The notes under the pieces: model-generated
Told to the model about the DNA's origin: nothing
The model's database searches: none
The model's input: only the letters and a program-made list of their open reading frames with translations
Shown here: one piece after another, positions 1 through 5,789 of the stretch
How the letters are laid out: each line of letters starts with the position of its first letter
Position numbering within the stretch: the first letter of the stretch is position 1
Assembly: GCA_007127935.1 (NCBI GenBank)
Contig: SKYL01000151.1
Coordinates: 1-6,063 of the forward strand
Direction: 5' to 3'
Length of the DNA: 6,063 nt
From: Halorhodospira sp.
GTDB taxonomy: Bacteria > Pseudomonadota > Gammaproteobacteria > Nitrococcales > Halorhodospiraceae
Program-made: the position numbers and the translations under genes

Positions 1-904
1 GGAGTCGCGGGACCGGATTCAAGAAGTCCTCCAAGGTGCCGATATGGTCTTTATCACCGCCGGCATGGGCGGCGGCACGGGGACCGGCGGCGCGCCGGTG
101 GTGGCCGAGATCGCCCGTGAGTTGGGCATCCTCGCCGTGGCGGTGGTGACCAAGCCGTTCCCATTCGAGGGGGGCAAGCGCATGAAGGTCGCCGAGCAGG
201 GAATTCGGGAACTGGAGCAGAGCGTCGACTCGCTGATCACCATTCCCAACGATCGGCTACTTCCCGTGTTGGGTAAGAACCTCACCCTTCTGGACGCCTT
301 CAAAACAGCCAATGACGTGTTGCTTGGCGCCGTCAAGGGCATTGCCGAATTGATCACCCGCCCCGGCCTCATCAATGTCGACTTCGCCGATGTGCGTACC
401 GTGATGTCGGAGATGGGCATGGCGGTGATGGGCAGCGGTTCCGCCACCGGCGAAGGCCGGGCCCGCGAGGCGGCGGAGCGGGCCATCGCCTGCCCGCTGC
501 TGGAGGACTTCAATCTCTCCGGCGCCAACGGCATCCTGGTCAACGTCACCGGCGGGTACAACCTCTCCATCGGTGAGTTCGACGAGGTGGGCAACGCGGT
601 ACGCGAGTTCGCCTCAGACGAGGCCACCGTGGTGGTGGGCGCCGTCATCGACCCCGAGCTGGAGAACGAGTTGCGGGTGACCGTGGTCGCCACCGGTCTG
701 GGGCCCCAACGCCAAGCCTTGGAGGCCGAGGCGCCGAAGCTGCGCATGGTGAGCCGCAAGCCCAGCGGCGAGGTGGACTACTCCCAGTTGGATCGGCCCA
801 CCATCATGCGCCGGGAGGCCGCGGGGAACGACCGGTCTAGCGAGCCGGACGGCGATATGGAATATCTGGATATTCCGGCCTTTTTACGGCGCCAAGCCGA
901 TTGA
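1..904 (+). CDS. ftsZ: Cell division protein FtsZ, 3' part (N-terminus outside window)
   Basis: FtsZ is the tubulin-like GTPase that polymerises into the Z ring at midcell and recruits the division machinery. The frame is open from base 2 and gives 300 residues before the TGA at 902-904. By comparison with the E. coli protein about 84 N-terminal residues are missing, for a full length near 384. Visible landmarks in fragment numbering are the tubulin signature GGGTGTG at 23-29 (GTP phosphate binding) and the T7 loop NVDFAD with Asp127 and Asp130, which completes the GTPase site of the next subunit. A variable linker of about 52 residues follows the core. The C-terminal peptide EYLDIPAFLRRQAD is the conserved tail that binds FtsA, ZipA and other partners. 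The tail is almost identical to the E. coli one, which supports a gammaproteobacterial origin. lpxC follows after 169 bp, the usual end of the dcw cluster. I saw no defect. Confidence 0.98.
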   Translation, partial: ESRDRIQEVLQGADMVFITAGMGGGTGTGGAPVVAEIARELGILAVAVVTKPFPFEGGKRMKVAEQGIRELEQSVDSLITIPNDRLLPVLGKNLTLLDAFKTANDVLLGAVKGIAELITRPGLINVDFADVRTVMSEMGMAVMGSGSATGEGRAREAAERAIACPLLEDFNLSGANGILVNVTGGYNLSIGEFDEVGNAVREFASDEATVVVGAVIDPELENELRVTVVATGLGPQRQALEAEAPKLRMVSRKPSGEVDYSQLDRPTIMRREAAGNDRSSEPDGDMEYLDIPAFLRRQAD

Positions 905-927
905 TCAGGCCGATGGATGTTGCGGTG

Positions 928-943
928 CACTATGCACATAGTG
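928..943. repeat. Perfect inverted repeat over the putative lpxC promoter
   Basis: The sequence cactatg-ca-catagtg is a perfect dyad with 7-bp arms and a 2-bp centre, beginning 24 bp after the ftsZ stop codon. It does not extend further: 927/944 are G/T. As RNA it could form only a short 5-bp stem with a six-base loop, and no T-run follows, so it is not a convincing terminator. Its compact symmetry and its overlap with the candidate -35 box fit a binding site for a dimeric regulator. I do not recognise the motif as that of a known regulator. The operator role is inference. Confidence 0.45.
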
Positions 944-960
944 TCGGATTACATTACAAT
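933..960 (+). promoter_or_regulatory. Putative sigma70 promoter for lpxC
   Basis: A TACAAT at 955-960 differs from the consensus -10 box (TATAAT) at one position. Sixteen bases upstream lies TGCACA at 933-938, which matches 4 of 6 positions of TTGACA. The surrounding 30 bp are clearly more AT-rich than the flanking genes. Transcription would begin near 967 and give a leader of about 106 nt before the lpxC ATG. The -35 box lies inside the 928-943 dyad. A dedicated lpxC promoter downstream of ftsZ is plausible from gene organisation in related bacteria. The weak -35 box may indicate dependence on an activator or simply low strength. Confidence 0.45.
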
Positions 961-1073
961 GACGCCTCGCCGTGTCGGCACGGGCGGCATGAGGAAAACC
1001 CTTAGGGCAACAATACCCTATAGGCGATATGGGATCACGGGACTGAGGAAGGCGCGGGCGCCGGGAAGGTAGA
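961..1073 (+). promoter_or_regulatory. lpxC leader region with small dyads and Shine-Dalgarno
   Basis: This non-coding stretch lies between the putative promoter and lpxC. It contains CCCT-T-AGGG (999-1007), the palindrome CCTATAGG (1017-1024), an imperfect stem ccctata/tatggg (1016-1022 with 1028-1033), and GGCGC-GG-GCGCC (1051-1062). The Shine-Dalgarno is probably GGGAAGG at 1063-1069, four bases before the ATG at 1074. The GC-rich dyad directly before it could affect ribosome access. I found no convincing leader ORF, riboswitch or terminator here. Any regulatory role is inference. Confidence 0.35.
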
Positions 1074-1976
1074 ATGATTCGCCAACGTACATTGAAGAAC
1101 AGTATACGCGCCAGCGGCGTGGGGTTGCATACCGGCGAAAAGGTGCTGTTGACGCTGCGCCCCGCCCCCACCAATACCGGCATTGTTTTCCGGAGGACCG
1201 ACGTGGGCGTGGATATTGCGGCCCACGCCTTGGCGGTGGGCGACACCCGCCTCTCCACCTGTTTGGTGCAGGACGGCGTCCGGGTGGCCACGGTGGAGCA
1301 TCTCCTCTCAGCCCTGGCCGGGCTGGGCATCGACAATGTCTACGTCGAGCTGTCGGCCCCTGAAGTGCCGATCATGGACGGCAGCGCCGCGCCGTTCGTC
1401 TTTCTGATCCGCTCTGCCGGCATCCAGGAGCAGGACGCGCCCAAGCGTTTCGTCCGTATTCTGGAGCCGATCTCCGTCCATGAGGACGACAAGTGGGTCG
1501 CCTTTGAGCCGTTCGAGGGGTTTAAGGTCGGCTTCACCATCGATTTCCAGCACCCGGTCTTCGTGCCGGAGTACATGCGGGCCGAGGTCGATTTCTCGTC
1601 CACCTCCTTTATCAAGGAGGTCAGCCGGGCGCGGACCTTCGGCTTCATGCGCGACATTGAGGCGCTGCGTGCGGCCAGTCTGGCCCTCGGCGGCAGCCTG
1701 GATAACGCCATCGTCGTCGACGATTATCGGGTGCTCAACGAGGACGGACTGCGGTACCGTGACGAGTTCGTCAAGCACAAGATCCTGGACGCCATCGGCG
1801 ACCTCTACCTGTTGGGCAGCAGCCTGATCGGCGCCTTCCACGGCTACAAGTCGGGCCACGCGATGAACAACAAGTTGTTGCGGGAGTTACTGTTGCGCGA
1901 GCACGCCTGGGAAGAGGTGACTTTCGACGAGGCCGCCGACCTGCCGATCGCCTATGACCGTCCGGTGTTCGCATAG
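1074..1976 (+). CDS. lpxC: UDP-3-O-acyl-N-acetylglucosamine deacetylase LpxC
   Basis: LpxC is the zinc-dependent cytoplasmic enzyme that deacetylates UDP-3-O-acyl-GlcNAc. This is the first committed step of lipid A synthesis and controls outer-membrane LPS supply. The protein has 300 residues against about 305 in E. coli, with a three-residue gap before residue 75. The start MIRQRTLKNSI aligns with the E. coli N-terminus (MIKQRTLK), which fixes the ATG. Visible active-site residues are the TVEH motif with catalytic Glu75 and zinc ligand His76, zinc ligands His235 and Asp239 in HKILD, and the general acid/base His262 in YKSGHAMNN. Also conserved are GVGLHTG (15-21), MDGSAAPF (101-108) and SRARTFGFMRDIE (184-196). 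The C-terminus ends in AYDRPVFA, shorter than the E. coli LAFKAPSAVLA tail that FtsH recognises, so turnover may differ. It probably has its own promoter after ftsZ. gph follows after 17 nt. Confidence 0.98.
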   Translation: MIRQRTLKNSIRASGVGLHTGEKVLLTLRPAPTNTGIVFRRTDVGVDIAAHALAVGDTRLSTCLVQDGVRVATVEHLLSALAGLGIDNVYVELSAPEVPIMDGSAAPFVFLIRSAGIQEQDAPKRFVRILEPISVHEDDKWVAFEPFEGFKVGFTIDFQHPVFVPEYMRAEVDFSSTSFIKEVSRARTFGFMRDIEALRAASLALGGSLDNAIVVDDYRVLNEDGLRYRDEFVKHKILDAIGDLYLLGSSLIGAFHGYKSGHAMNNKLLRELLLREHAWEEVTFDEAADLPIAYDRPVFA

Positions 1977-1989
1977 ACGGGGGTCGTCT
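1975..1989 (+). promoter_or_regulatory. Small hairpin enclosing the likely gph ribosome-binding site
   Basis: Directly at the lpxC stop codon, agacg (1975-1979) pairs exactly with cgtct (1985-1989) and leaves ggggt in the loop. The G-run at 1979-1983 is the only Shine-Dalgarno-like purine stretch before the gph TTG at 1994. The stem has five base pairs and no T-tract follows (cccattgga), so it is not an intrinsic terminator. It may modulate gph initiation or couple it to ribosomes that finish lpxC. A chance stem of this size in GC-rich DNA is quite possible. Confidence 0.35.
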
Positions 1990-1993
1990 CCCA

Positions 1994-2695
1994 TTGGATT
2001 TGAGCCGCATCCGGGCCGTGCTGTTCGATCTCGACGGCACGCTGGTGGACAGTGCGCCCGACTTGGCGCGGGCGGTGGACGGCGTGCTCGGCGAGTTGGG
2101 GTATCCGGCCGCCGGCGAGGCAATGGTGCGGGATTGGGTGGGTGAAGGCGCCCGCCGCCTCTTGTCCCGGGCCATCACCCGCACCGAACGGTACGAACCG
2201 CCGGCGGAGACCCTCGATCACGCACTGGCCCGTTTCTTCGAGTTGTACGGCCAACAGCTCTACCGCGACAGCCGCCCCTATCCCGGTGTGATCCCCACCC
2301 TTCGCAAGTTGGCAGCCGATGGCTACCGGTTGGCGGTGGTCACCAACAAGCCCCGCCGATTCGCCCAGCCGATCCTGGAGGCCATGGGGGTGGCCGATGC
2401 GGTGCCCGTGGTGGTGGGGGGTGAGTGCACCCCCGTCCGCAAGCCCGATCCGGCGCCATTGCGCTTGGCGTTGGAGCGGCTGGGCGCCACCCCCGAGGAG
2501 GCGTTGATGGTGGGGGATTCGGCCATCGACGTGGCGGCGGCGCGCAACCTGGGGATCCCGGTGGTCTGCGTCCCCTACGGCTACAGCCGGGGCGTCGATC
2601 CGGCCGACCTCGGCGCCGATGCCGTGCTCAGCGGCTTCGGTGAGCTGGCGGTGCTGCTCCGGGGGATGGGCCGGGGAGTGGGGGAGGCGCCATGA
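1994..2695 (+). CDS. gph: Phosphoglycolate phosphatase, HAD superfamily
   Basis: The enzyme hydrolyses 2-phosphoglycolate to glycolate in the cytoplasm. This detoxifies a product of DNA 3'-end repair and, in autotrophs, of Rubisco oxygenation. It has 233 residues, slightly shorter than the E. coli protein (252). HAD motifs are complete: motif I DLDGTLVDS with nucleophile Asp12 and Asp14, motif II VVTNKP with Thr117, motif III RKPDP with Lys150, and motif IV MVGDSAIDV with Asp175 and Asp179. Residues of about 20-90 form the helical cap. The start is TTG: there is no in-frame ATG or GTG between lpxC and the motif I strand, and the first GTG (2018) lies inside that strand. A second TTG at 2000 is possible but sits further from the G-run at 1979-1983. 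The end overlaps trpE by ATGA. gph upstream of trpE is a recurrent gammaproteobacterial arrangement. The substrate is inferred from family and context, since HAD phosphatases vary. Confidence 0.92.
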   Translation: MDLSRIRAVLFDLDGTLVDSAPDLARAVDGVLGELGYPAAGEAMVRDWVGEGARRLLSRAITRTERYEPPAETLDHALARFFELYGQQLYRDSRPYPGVIPTLRKLAADGYRLAVVTNKPRRFAQPILEAMGVADAVPVVVGGECTPVRKPDPAPLRLALERLGATPEEALMVGDSAIDVAAARNLGIPVVCVPYGYSRGVDPADLGADAVLSGFGELAVLLRGMGRGVGEAP

Positions 2696-4170
2696 AACGC
2701 CGGGAGTTTCAGGACCTGGCCGCCGCCGGGTATACCCGCATCCCATTGATCAGGGAACACTTGGCCGACCTGGAGACCCCCCTCTCCGCCTATATCAAGC
2801 TGGCCTCCGGGCCGCGCTCCTTTTTGTTGGAGTCGGTGGAGGGGGGCGAGAAGTGGGGCCGCTACTCCATCATCGGCCTGCCCGCCCGCACCGTGCTGAC
2901 CGTGTGCGGCCGCTCCGTGGAGTGCCGCCGGGACGGCGAGGTGGTGGAAGCGGCCGAGGTGCCGGACCCGTTAGCGTGGATTGAGTCCTACCAACACCGC
3001 CACCGGGCGGCGACGCCGCCGGGCTTCCCCCACCTGCCCCGTTTCCTCGGCGGCCTGGTGGGATACTTCGGCTACGATACCGTCCGCTACATCGAGCGCC
3101 GCCTGGCCCATACCGGGCCGCAAGACGATCCGTTGGGCGTCCCCGATATCCTGCTCCTGGAGGCCGAGGAGGTGGCGGTCTTTGACAACCTCGCCGGCCG
3201 CCTTTACCTCGTGGTCCACGTCGACCCGTCGCGGCCGCAAGCCTACGAAGCGGGCATGGAGCGCCTCGACGCGCTGGGTGAGGTGCTGCGGCGACCCCTG
3301 GTGTTGCCCCCGGCCCCGGAGGCGCCGCAGGCCCCGGCCCGGCCCAGCTACAACTTCACGCAGGCCGCCTACGAAGAGGCGGTGGAGCGGATCAAGGCGT
3401 ACATCACCGCCGGCGACGTTATGCAGGTGGTCCCCTCCCAGCGGATGTCGATGCCGTACCAGGCCGCGCCGCTGGATCTCTATCGGGCCCTGCGCTGCAC
3501 CAACCCCTCCCCGTACATGTACTTTCTCGATCTGGACGGCTTCCAGGTGGTGGGCTCTTCCCCGGAGATCCTGGTCCGGCTTGAGGACGGCGAGGTCACC
3601 GTGCGCCCCATCGCCGGCACCCGCAAGCGGGGCGCCACCGAGGCGCGGGACCGGGAATTGGAGGAGGAACTGCTCAGCGACCCCAAGGAGATCGCCGAGC
3701 ACGTGATGCTCATCGACCTGGGCCGCAACGACGTGGGCCGGGTGGCCGAGACCGGTACGGTGCGTCTCACCGAGCGCATGGTGGTGGAGCGCTACTCCCA
3801 GGTGATGCACATTGTTTCCAACGTCACTGGACGCCTGCGTCCCGGATTGGGCGCTATGGACGTCCTGCGGGCCACCTTCCCGGCGGGCACCGTCAGCGGC
3901 GCGCCGAAGATCCGGGCGATGGAGATCATCGACGAGGTGGAGCCGGTGAAACGCGGCATCTACGCCGGGGCGGTGGGCTACCTCTCGTGGTCTGGCAATC
4001 TCGATACGGCCATCGCCATCCGCACCGCGGTGATCCGGGATGAGTGCGTCTACGTCCAAGCGGGCGGCGGGGTGGTGGCCGACTCCATCCCCGAACTGGA
4101 GTGGAAGGAGACCCTGAACAAGGGCCGTGCGTTGCTCCGGGCGGTGGAGATGGCCCAGGCGGGGTTGTGA
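2692..4170 (+). CDS. trpE: Anthranilate synthase component I TrpE
   Basis: TrpE converts chorismate plus ammonia, supplied by TrpG, to anthranilate and pyruvate. This is the first and feedback-controlled step of tryptophan synthesis. The protein has 492 residues, normal for a stand-alone TrpE. The N-terminal domain carries LLES (45-48) followed ten residues later by Ser59, the LLES-x10-S element that binds inhibitory tryptophan. The C-terminal chorismate-binding domain shows NPSPYMYFLDLDG, the motif PIAGTRKRG (306-314), EIAEHVMLIDLGRND (333-347) with the active-site-region His337, and FPAGTVSGAPKIRAMEIIDE (396-415). The GTRKRG form fits TrpE better than aminodeoxychorismate synthase PabB, as does the adjacent trpG-trpD-trpC. 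The ATG overlaps the gph stop (ATGA), with the purine run gggggagg just upstream as Shine-Dalgarno. No leader peptide or attenuator can fit before it. The gene is intact. Confidence 0.97.
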   Translation: MKRREFQDLAAAGYTRIPLIREHLADLETPLSAYIKLASGPRSFLLESVEGGEKWGRYSIIGLPARTVLTVCGRSVECRRDGEVVEAAEVPDPLAWIESYQHRHRAATPPGFPHLPRFLGGLVGYFGYDTVRYIERRLAHTGPQDDPLGVPDILLLEAEEVAVFDNLAGRLYLVVHVDPSRPQAYEAGMERLDALGEVLRRPLVLPPAPEAPQAPARPSYNFTQAAYEEAVERIKAYITAGDVMQVVPSQRMSMPYQAAPLDLYRALRCTNPSPYMYFLDLDGFQVVGSSPEILVRLEDGEVTVRPIAGTRKRGATEARDRELEEELLSDPKEIAEHVMLIDLGRNDVGRVAETGTVRLTERMVVERYSQVMHIVSNVTGRLRPGLGAMDVLRATFPAGTVSGAPKIRAMEIIDEVEPVKRGIYAGAVGYLSWSGNLDTAIAIRTAVIRDECVYVQAGGGVVADSIPELEWKETLNKGRALLRAVEMAQAGL

Positions 4171-4171
4171 C

Positions 4172-4756
4172 ATGATCCTGATGATCGACAATTACGACTC
4201 CTTCACCTGGAACCTGGTCCAGTACCTGGGCGAACTGGGCGCGCGGGTGGAAGTGGTGCGCAACGACGAGATCACGGTGGAGGAGGTGGAGCGCCTGCGC
4301 CCCGAGCGTATCGTGATCTCCCCGGGGCCGTGTACGCCCAACGAGGCCGGCGTCTCCGTCGAGGTGATCCGCCGGCTCGCCGGGAAGATCCCGCTGTTGG
4401 GCGTCTGTCTCGGCCACCAGGCCATCGGCCAAGCCTTCGGCGGCAAAGTGGTGCGGGCGGCCCACGTGATGCACGGCAAGACGTCACCGATTCGTCACCG
4501 GGGGCAGGGCGTCTTCGCCGGCCTGCCCGACCCGTTGACGGCCACCCGCTACCACTCGCTGGTGGTGGAGCGTGACACGTTGCCGGAGTGCCTCGAGATC
4601 ACCGCTTGGACCGAGGGGCCCCACGGCGTGGTGGATGAGATCATGGGCATGCGCCACCGGGAGTGGGCCGTGGAGGGGGTGCAGTTTCACCCCGAGTCGA
4701 TCCTGACCGAGGCGGGGCACGATCTGTTGCGGAACTTCTTGGAGGGCGCGACATGA
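4172..4756 (+). CDS. trpG: Anthranilate synthase component II TrpG (glutamine amidotransferase)
   Basis: TrpG releases ammonia from glutamine and passes it to TrpE in the anthranilate synthase complex. The chosen ATG gives 194 residues beginning MILMIDNYDSFTWNLVQY, the standard class I amidotransferase N-terminus. The frame is open further upstream to an ATG at 4127, but that lies inside trpE and would add unrelated residues. Visible motifs are ISPGPCTPNEAG (oxyanion region), GVCLGHQAIGQAFGG with nucleophile Cys79, HGKTSPI, YHSLVVE, and GVQFHPESI with His173 and Glu175, which complete the triad. It begins 1 nt after the trpE stop, with GGCGGGG at 4158-4164 as the likely Shine-Dalgarno, so translation is probably coupled. 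It is not fused to trpD as in E. coli. In some bacteria this subunit also serves PabB in folate synthesis. No pabB is visible here. Confidence 0.96.
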   Translation: MILMIDNYDSFTWNLVQYLGELGARVEVVRNDEITVEEVERLRPERIVISPGPCTPNEAGVSVEVIRRLAGKIPLLGVCLGHQAIGQAFGGKVVRAAHVMHGKTSPIRHRGQGVFAGLPDPLTATRYHSLVVERDTLPECLEITAWTEGPHGVVDEIMGMRHREWAVEGVQFHPESILTEAGHDLLRNFLEGAT

Positions 4757-4770
4757 GGATCTTTCTATGA
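4753..4770 (+). other. trpG-trpD junction: Shine-Dalgarno and five-codon minicistron
   Basis: The 10-nt gap between trpG and trpD contains GAGGAT (4755-4760), a good Shine-Dalgarno whose GAGG core ends 8 nt before the trpD ATG. The same bases form a minimal reading frame. An ATG at 4753 overlaps the trpG stop (ATGA), reads Met-Arg-Ile-Phe-Leu, and stops at a TGA (4768-4770) that overlaps the trpD ATG (again ATGA). The Shine-Dalgarno role is the simple explanation. Translation of the minicistron is speculative. Confidence 0.35.
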
Positions 4771-5789
4771 ACATGCAGGAGGCCATCCGCCGCGTCACCG
4801 AGGGCGGTGATCTCGATGCCGCCGAGATGACCGCGGTGATGCGCACGATCATGACCGGTGAGGCCACGCCGTCCCAGATCGGCGGTTTCCTCGTCGGGCT
4901 CCGGATGAAGGGCGAGACGGTGGCCGAGATCGCCGCCGCCGCCGCGGTGATGCGCGAGTTGGCCCAGCGGGTGGAGGTGGCCGACGAGGATCTGTTGGAC
5001 ACCTGCGGTACCGGCGGCGACGCCAGTGGCACGGTCAACGTCTCCACCGCCGCCGCCTTTGTCGCCGCCGCCGGGGGCGCGGTGGTGGCGAAGCACGGCA
5101 ACCGCTCCGTCTCCAGCAAGAGCGGCAGCGCCGACGTGCTGGAACAGGCCGGCGCCCGGCTCGATCTCTCGCCGGTGGAGGTGGGCCACTGTATCGAGCG
5201 GGTCGGGGTCGGCTTCCTCTTTGCCCCACAGCACCACAGCGCGATGAAGCACGCCATCGGTCCGCGCCGGGAGATGGGGGTGCGGACGCTGTTCAACCTG
5301 CTGGGGCCGCTGACCAATCCCGCCGGCGCCCACCGCCAATTGCTGGGGGTCTTCTCCGATCCCTGGGTGGTGCCGCTGGCCGAGGTCCTGCGCGAGTTGG
5401 GCAGCCGCCGGGTGATGGTGGTCCACGGCGCGGACGGCTTGGATGAGATCAGCGTCTCCGCGCCCACCCGCGTGGCGGAGCTGGCCGACGGGGAGATCCG
5501 GGAGTACACGGTGGATGCCGCGGCGTTGGGGCTGCGCGAGCACCCCTCGTCGGCGCTGAAGGTGGGTGGGGCCGACGAGAGCCTGGCCCGGATTCGGGAG
5601 GCGTTCTCCGGCGGGGTCACACCGTCGGCCGATCTGATCGCCGCCAACGCCGGGGCGGCGCTCTACGTGGCCGGCAAGGCGCCGTCGCTTCGGGAGGGGG
5701 TCGAGATGGCCCGCGAGCTGATGGGGAGCGGCGCGGCGGCCGGTCGCCTCGACGCCTTCGTCGAGGCGACCCGTGAAGGCGACCGGTGA
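4767..5789 (+). CDS. trpD: Anthranilate phosphoribosyltransferase TrpD
   Basis: TrpD transfers the phosphoribosyl group of PRPP to anthranilate and forms N-(5-phosphoribosyl)anthranilate, the second step of the pathway. It acts in the cytosol, usually as a homodimer. The protein has 340 residues, typical for an unfused TrpD. The helical N-terminal part is followed by the PRPP-binding GTGGD (81-85), then KHGNRSVSSKSGSADVLE (109-126), then FAPQHHSAMKHA and GPRREMGVRTLFNLLGPLTNP for anthranilate and dimer contacts. DGLDE (223-227) supplies the metal-binding Asp226 and Glu227. The ATG at 4767 has a well-placed GAGGAT. A second ATG at 4773 (MQEAI) is a possible alternative start. A short GCC-rich run around 4932-4946 encodes five alanines in a helix and is probably just compositional. 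The stop overlaps the start of trpC. Confidence 0.97.
   Translation: MNMQEAIRRVTEGGDLDAAEMTAVMRTIMTGEATPSQIGGFLVGLRMKGETVAEIAAAAAVMRELAQRVEVADEDLLDTCGTGGDASGTVNVSTAAAFVAAAGGAVVAKHGNRSVSSKSGSADVLEQAGARLDLSPVEVGHCIERVGVGFLFAPQHHSAMKHAIGPRREMGVRTLFNLLGPLTNPAGAHRQLLGVFSDPWVVPLAEVLRELGSRRVMVVHGADGLDEISVSAPTRVAELADGEIREYTVDAAALGLREHPSSALKVGGADESLARIREAFSGGVTPSADLIAANAGAALYVAGKAPSLREGVEMARELMGSGAAAGRLDAFVEATREGDR

Noticed and set aside
928..943. Dyad as an intrinsic terminator of ftsZ
   Set aside because: Only a short AT-containing stem can form and no T-run follows; a promoter-like sequence overlaps it.
905..1336. Minus-strand open frame covering the ftsZ-lpxC gap and the start of lpxC
   Set aside because: It lies largely antisense to conserved lpxC, has low-complexity composition and no motif, and has no good ribosome-binding site. 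It is most likely a chance frame.
1952..2746. Minus-strand open frame opposite gph
   Set aside because: It is antisense to gph, whose HAD motifs are intact. The product shows no family signature.
4127..4171. Upstream ATG extension of trpG
   Set aside because: It would add 15 residues encoded inside trpE that have no counterpart in the family. ATG 4172 gives the standard TrpG N-terminus.
2971..4191. Long minus-strand open frame (406 codons) opposite trpE and the trpG start
   Set aside because: It is antisense to a fully conserved trpE. Its translation is rich in His, Arg, Gly and Gln without recognisable motifs, as expected from the mirror frame of GC-rich coding DNA.
4932..4946. GCC repeat in trpD as a slippage or phase-variation tract
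   Set aside because: It is only about five triplets long, in frame, and encodes a poly-alanine helix segment in a GC-rich gene. Changes would not shift the frame.
4641..5543. Minus-strand open frame opposite trpG and trpD (and a longer one, 4484-5647)
   Set aside because: Both are shadows of two conserved genes, rich in Gly, His, Arg and Ala or in Ser and Pro, without motifs.
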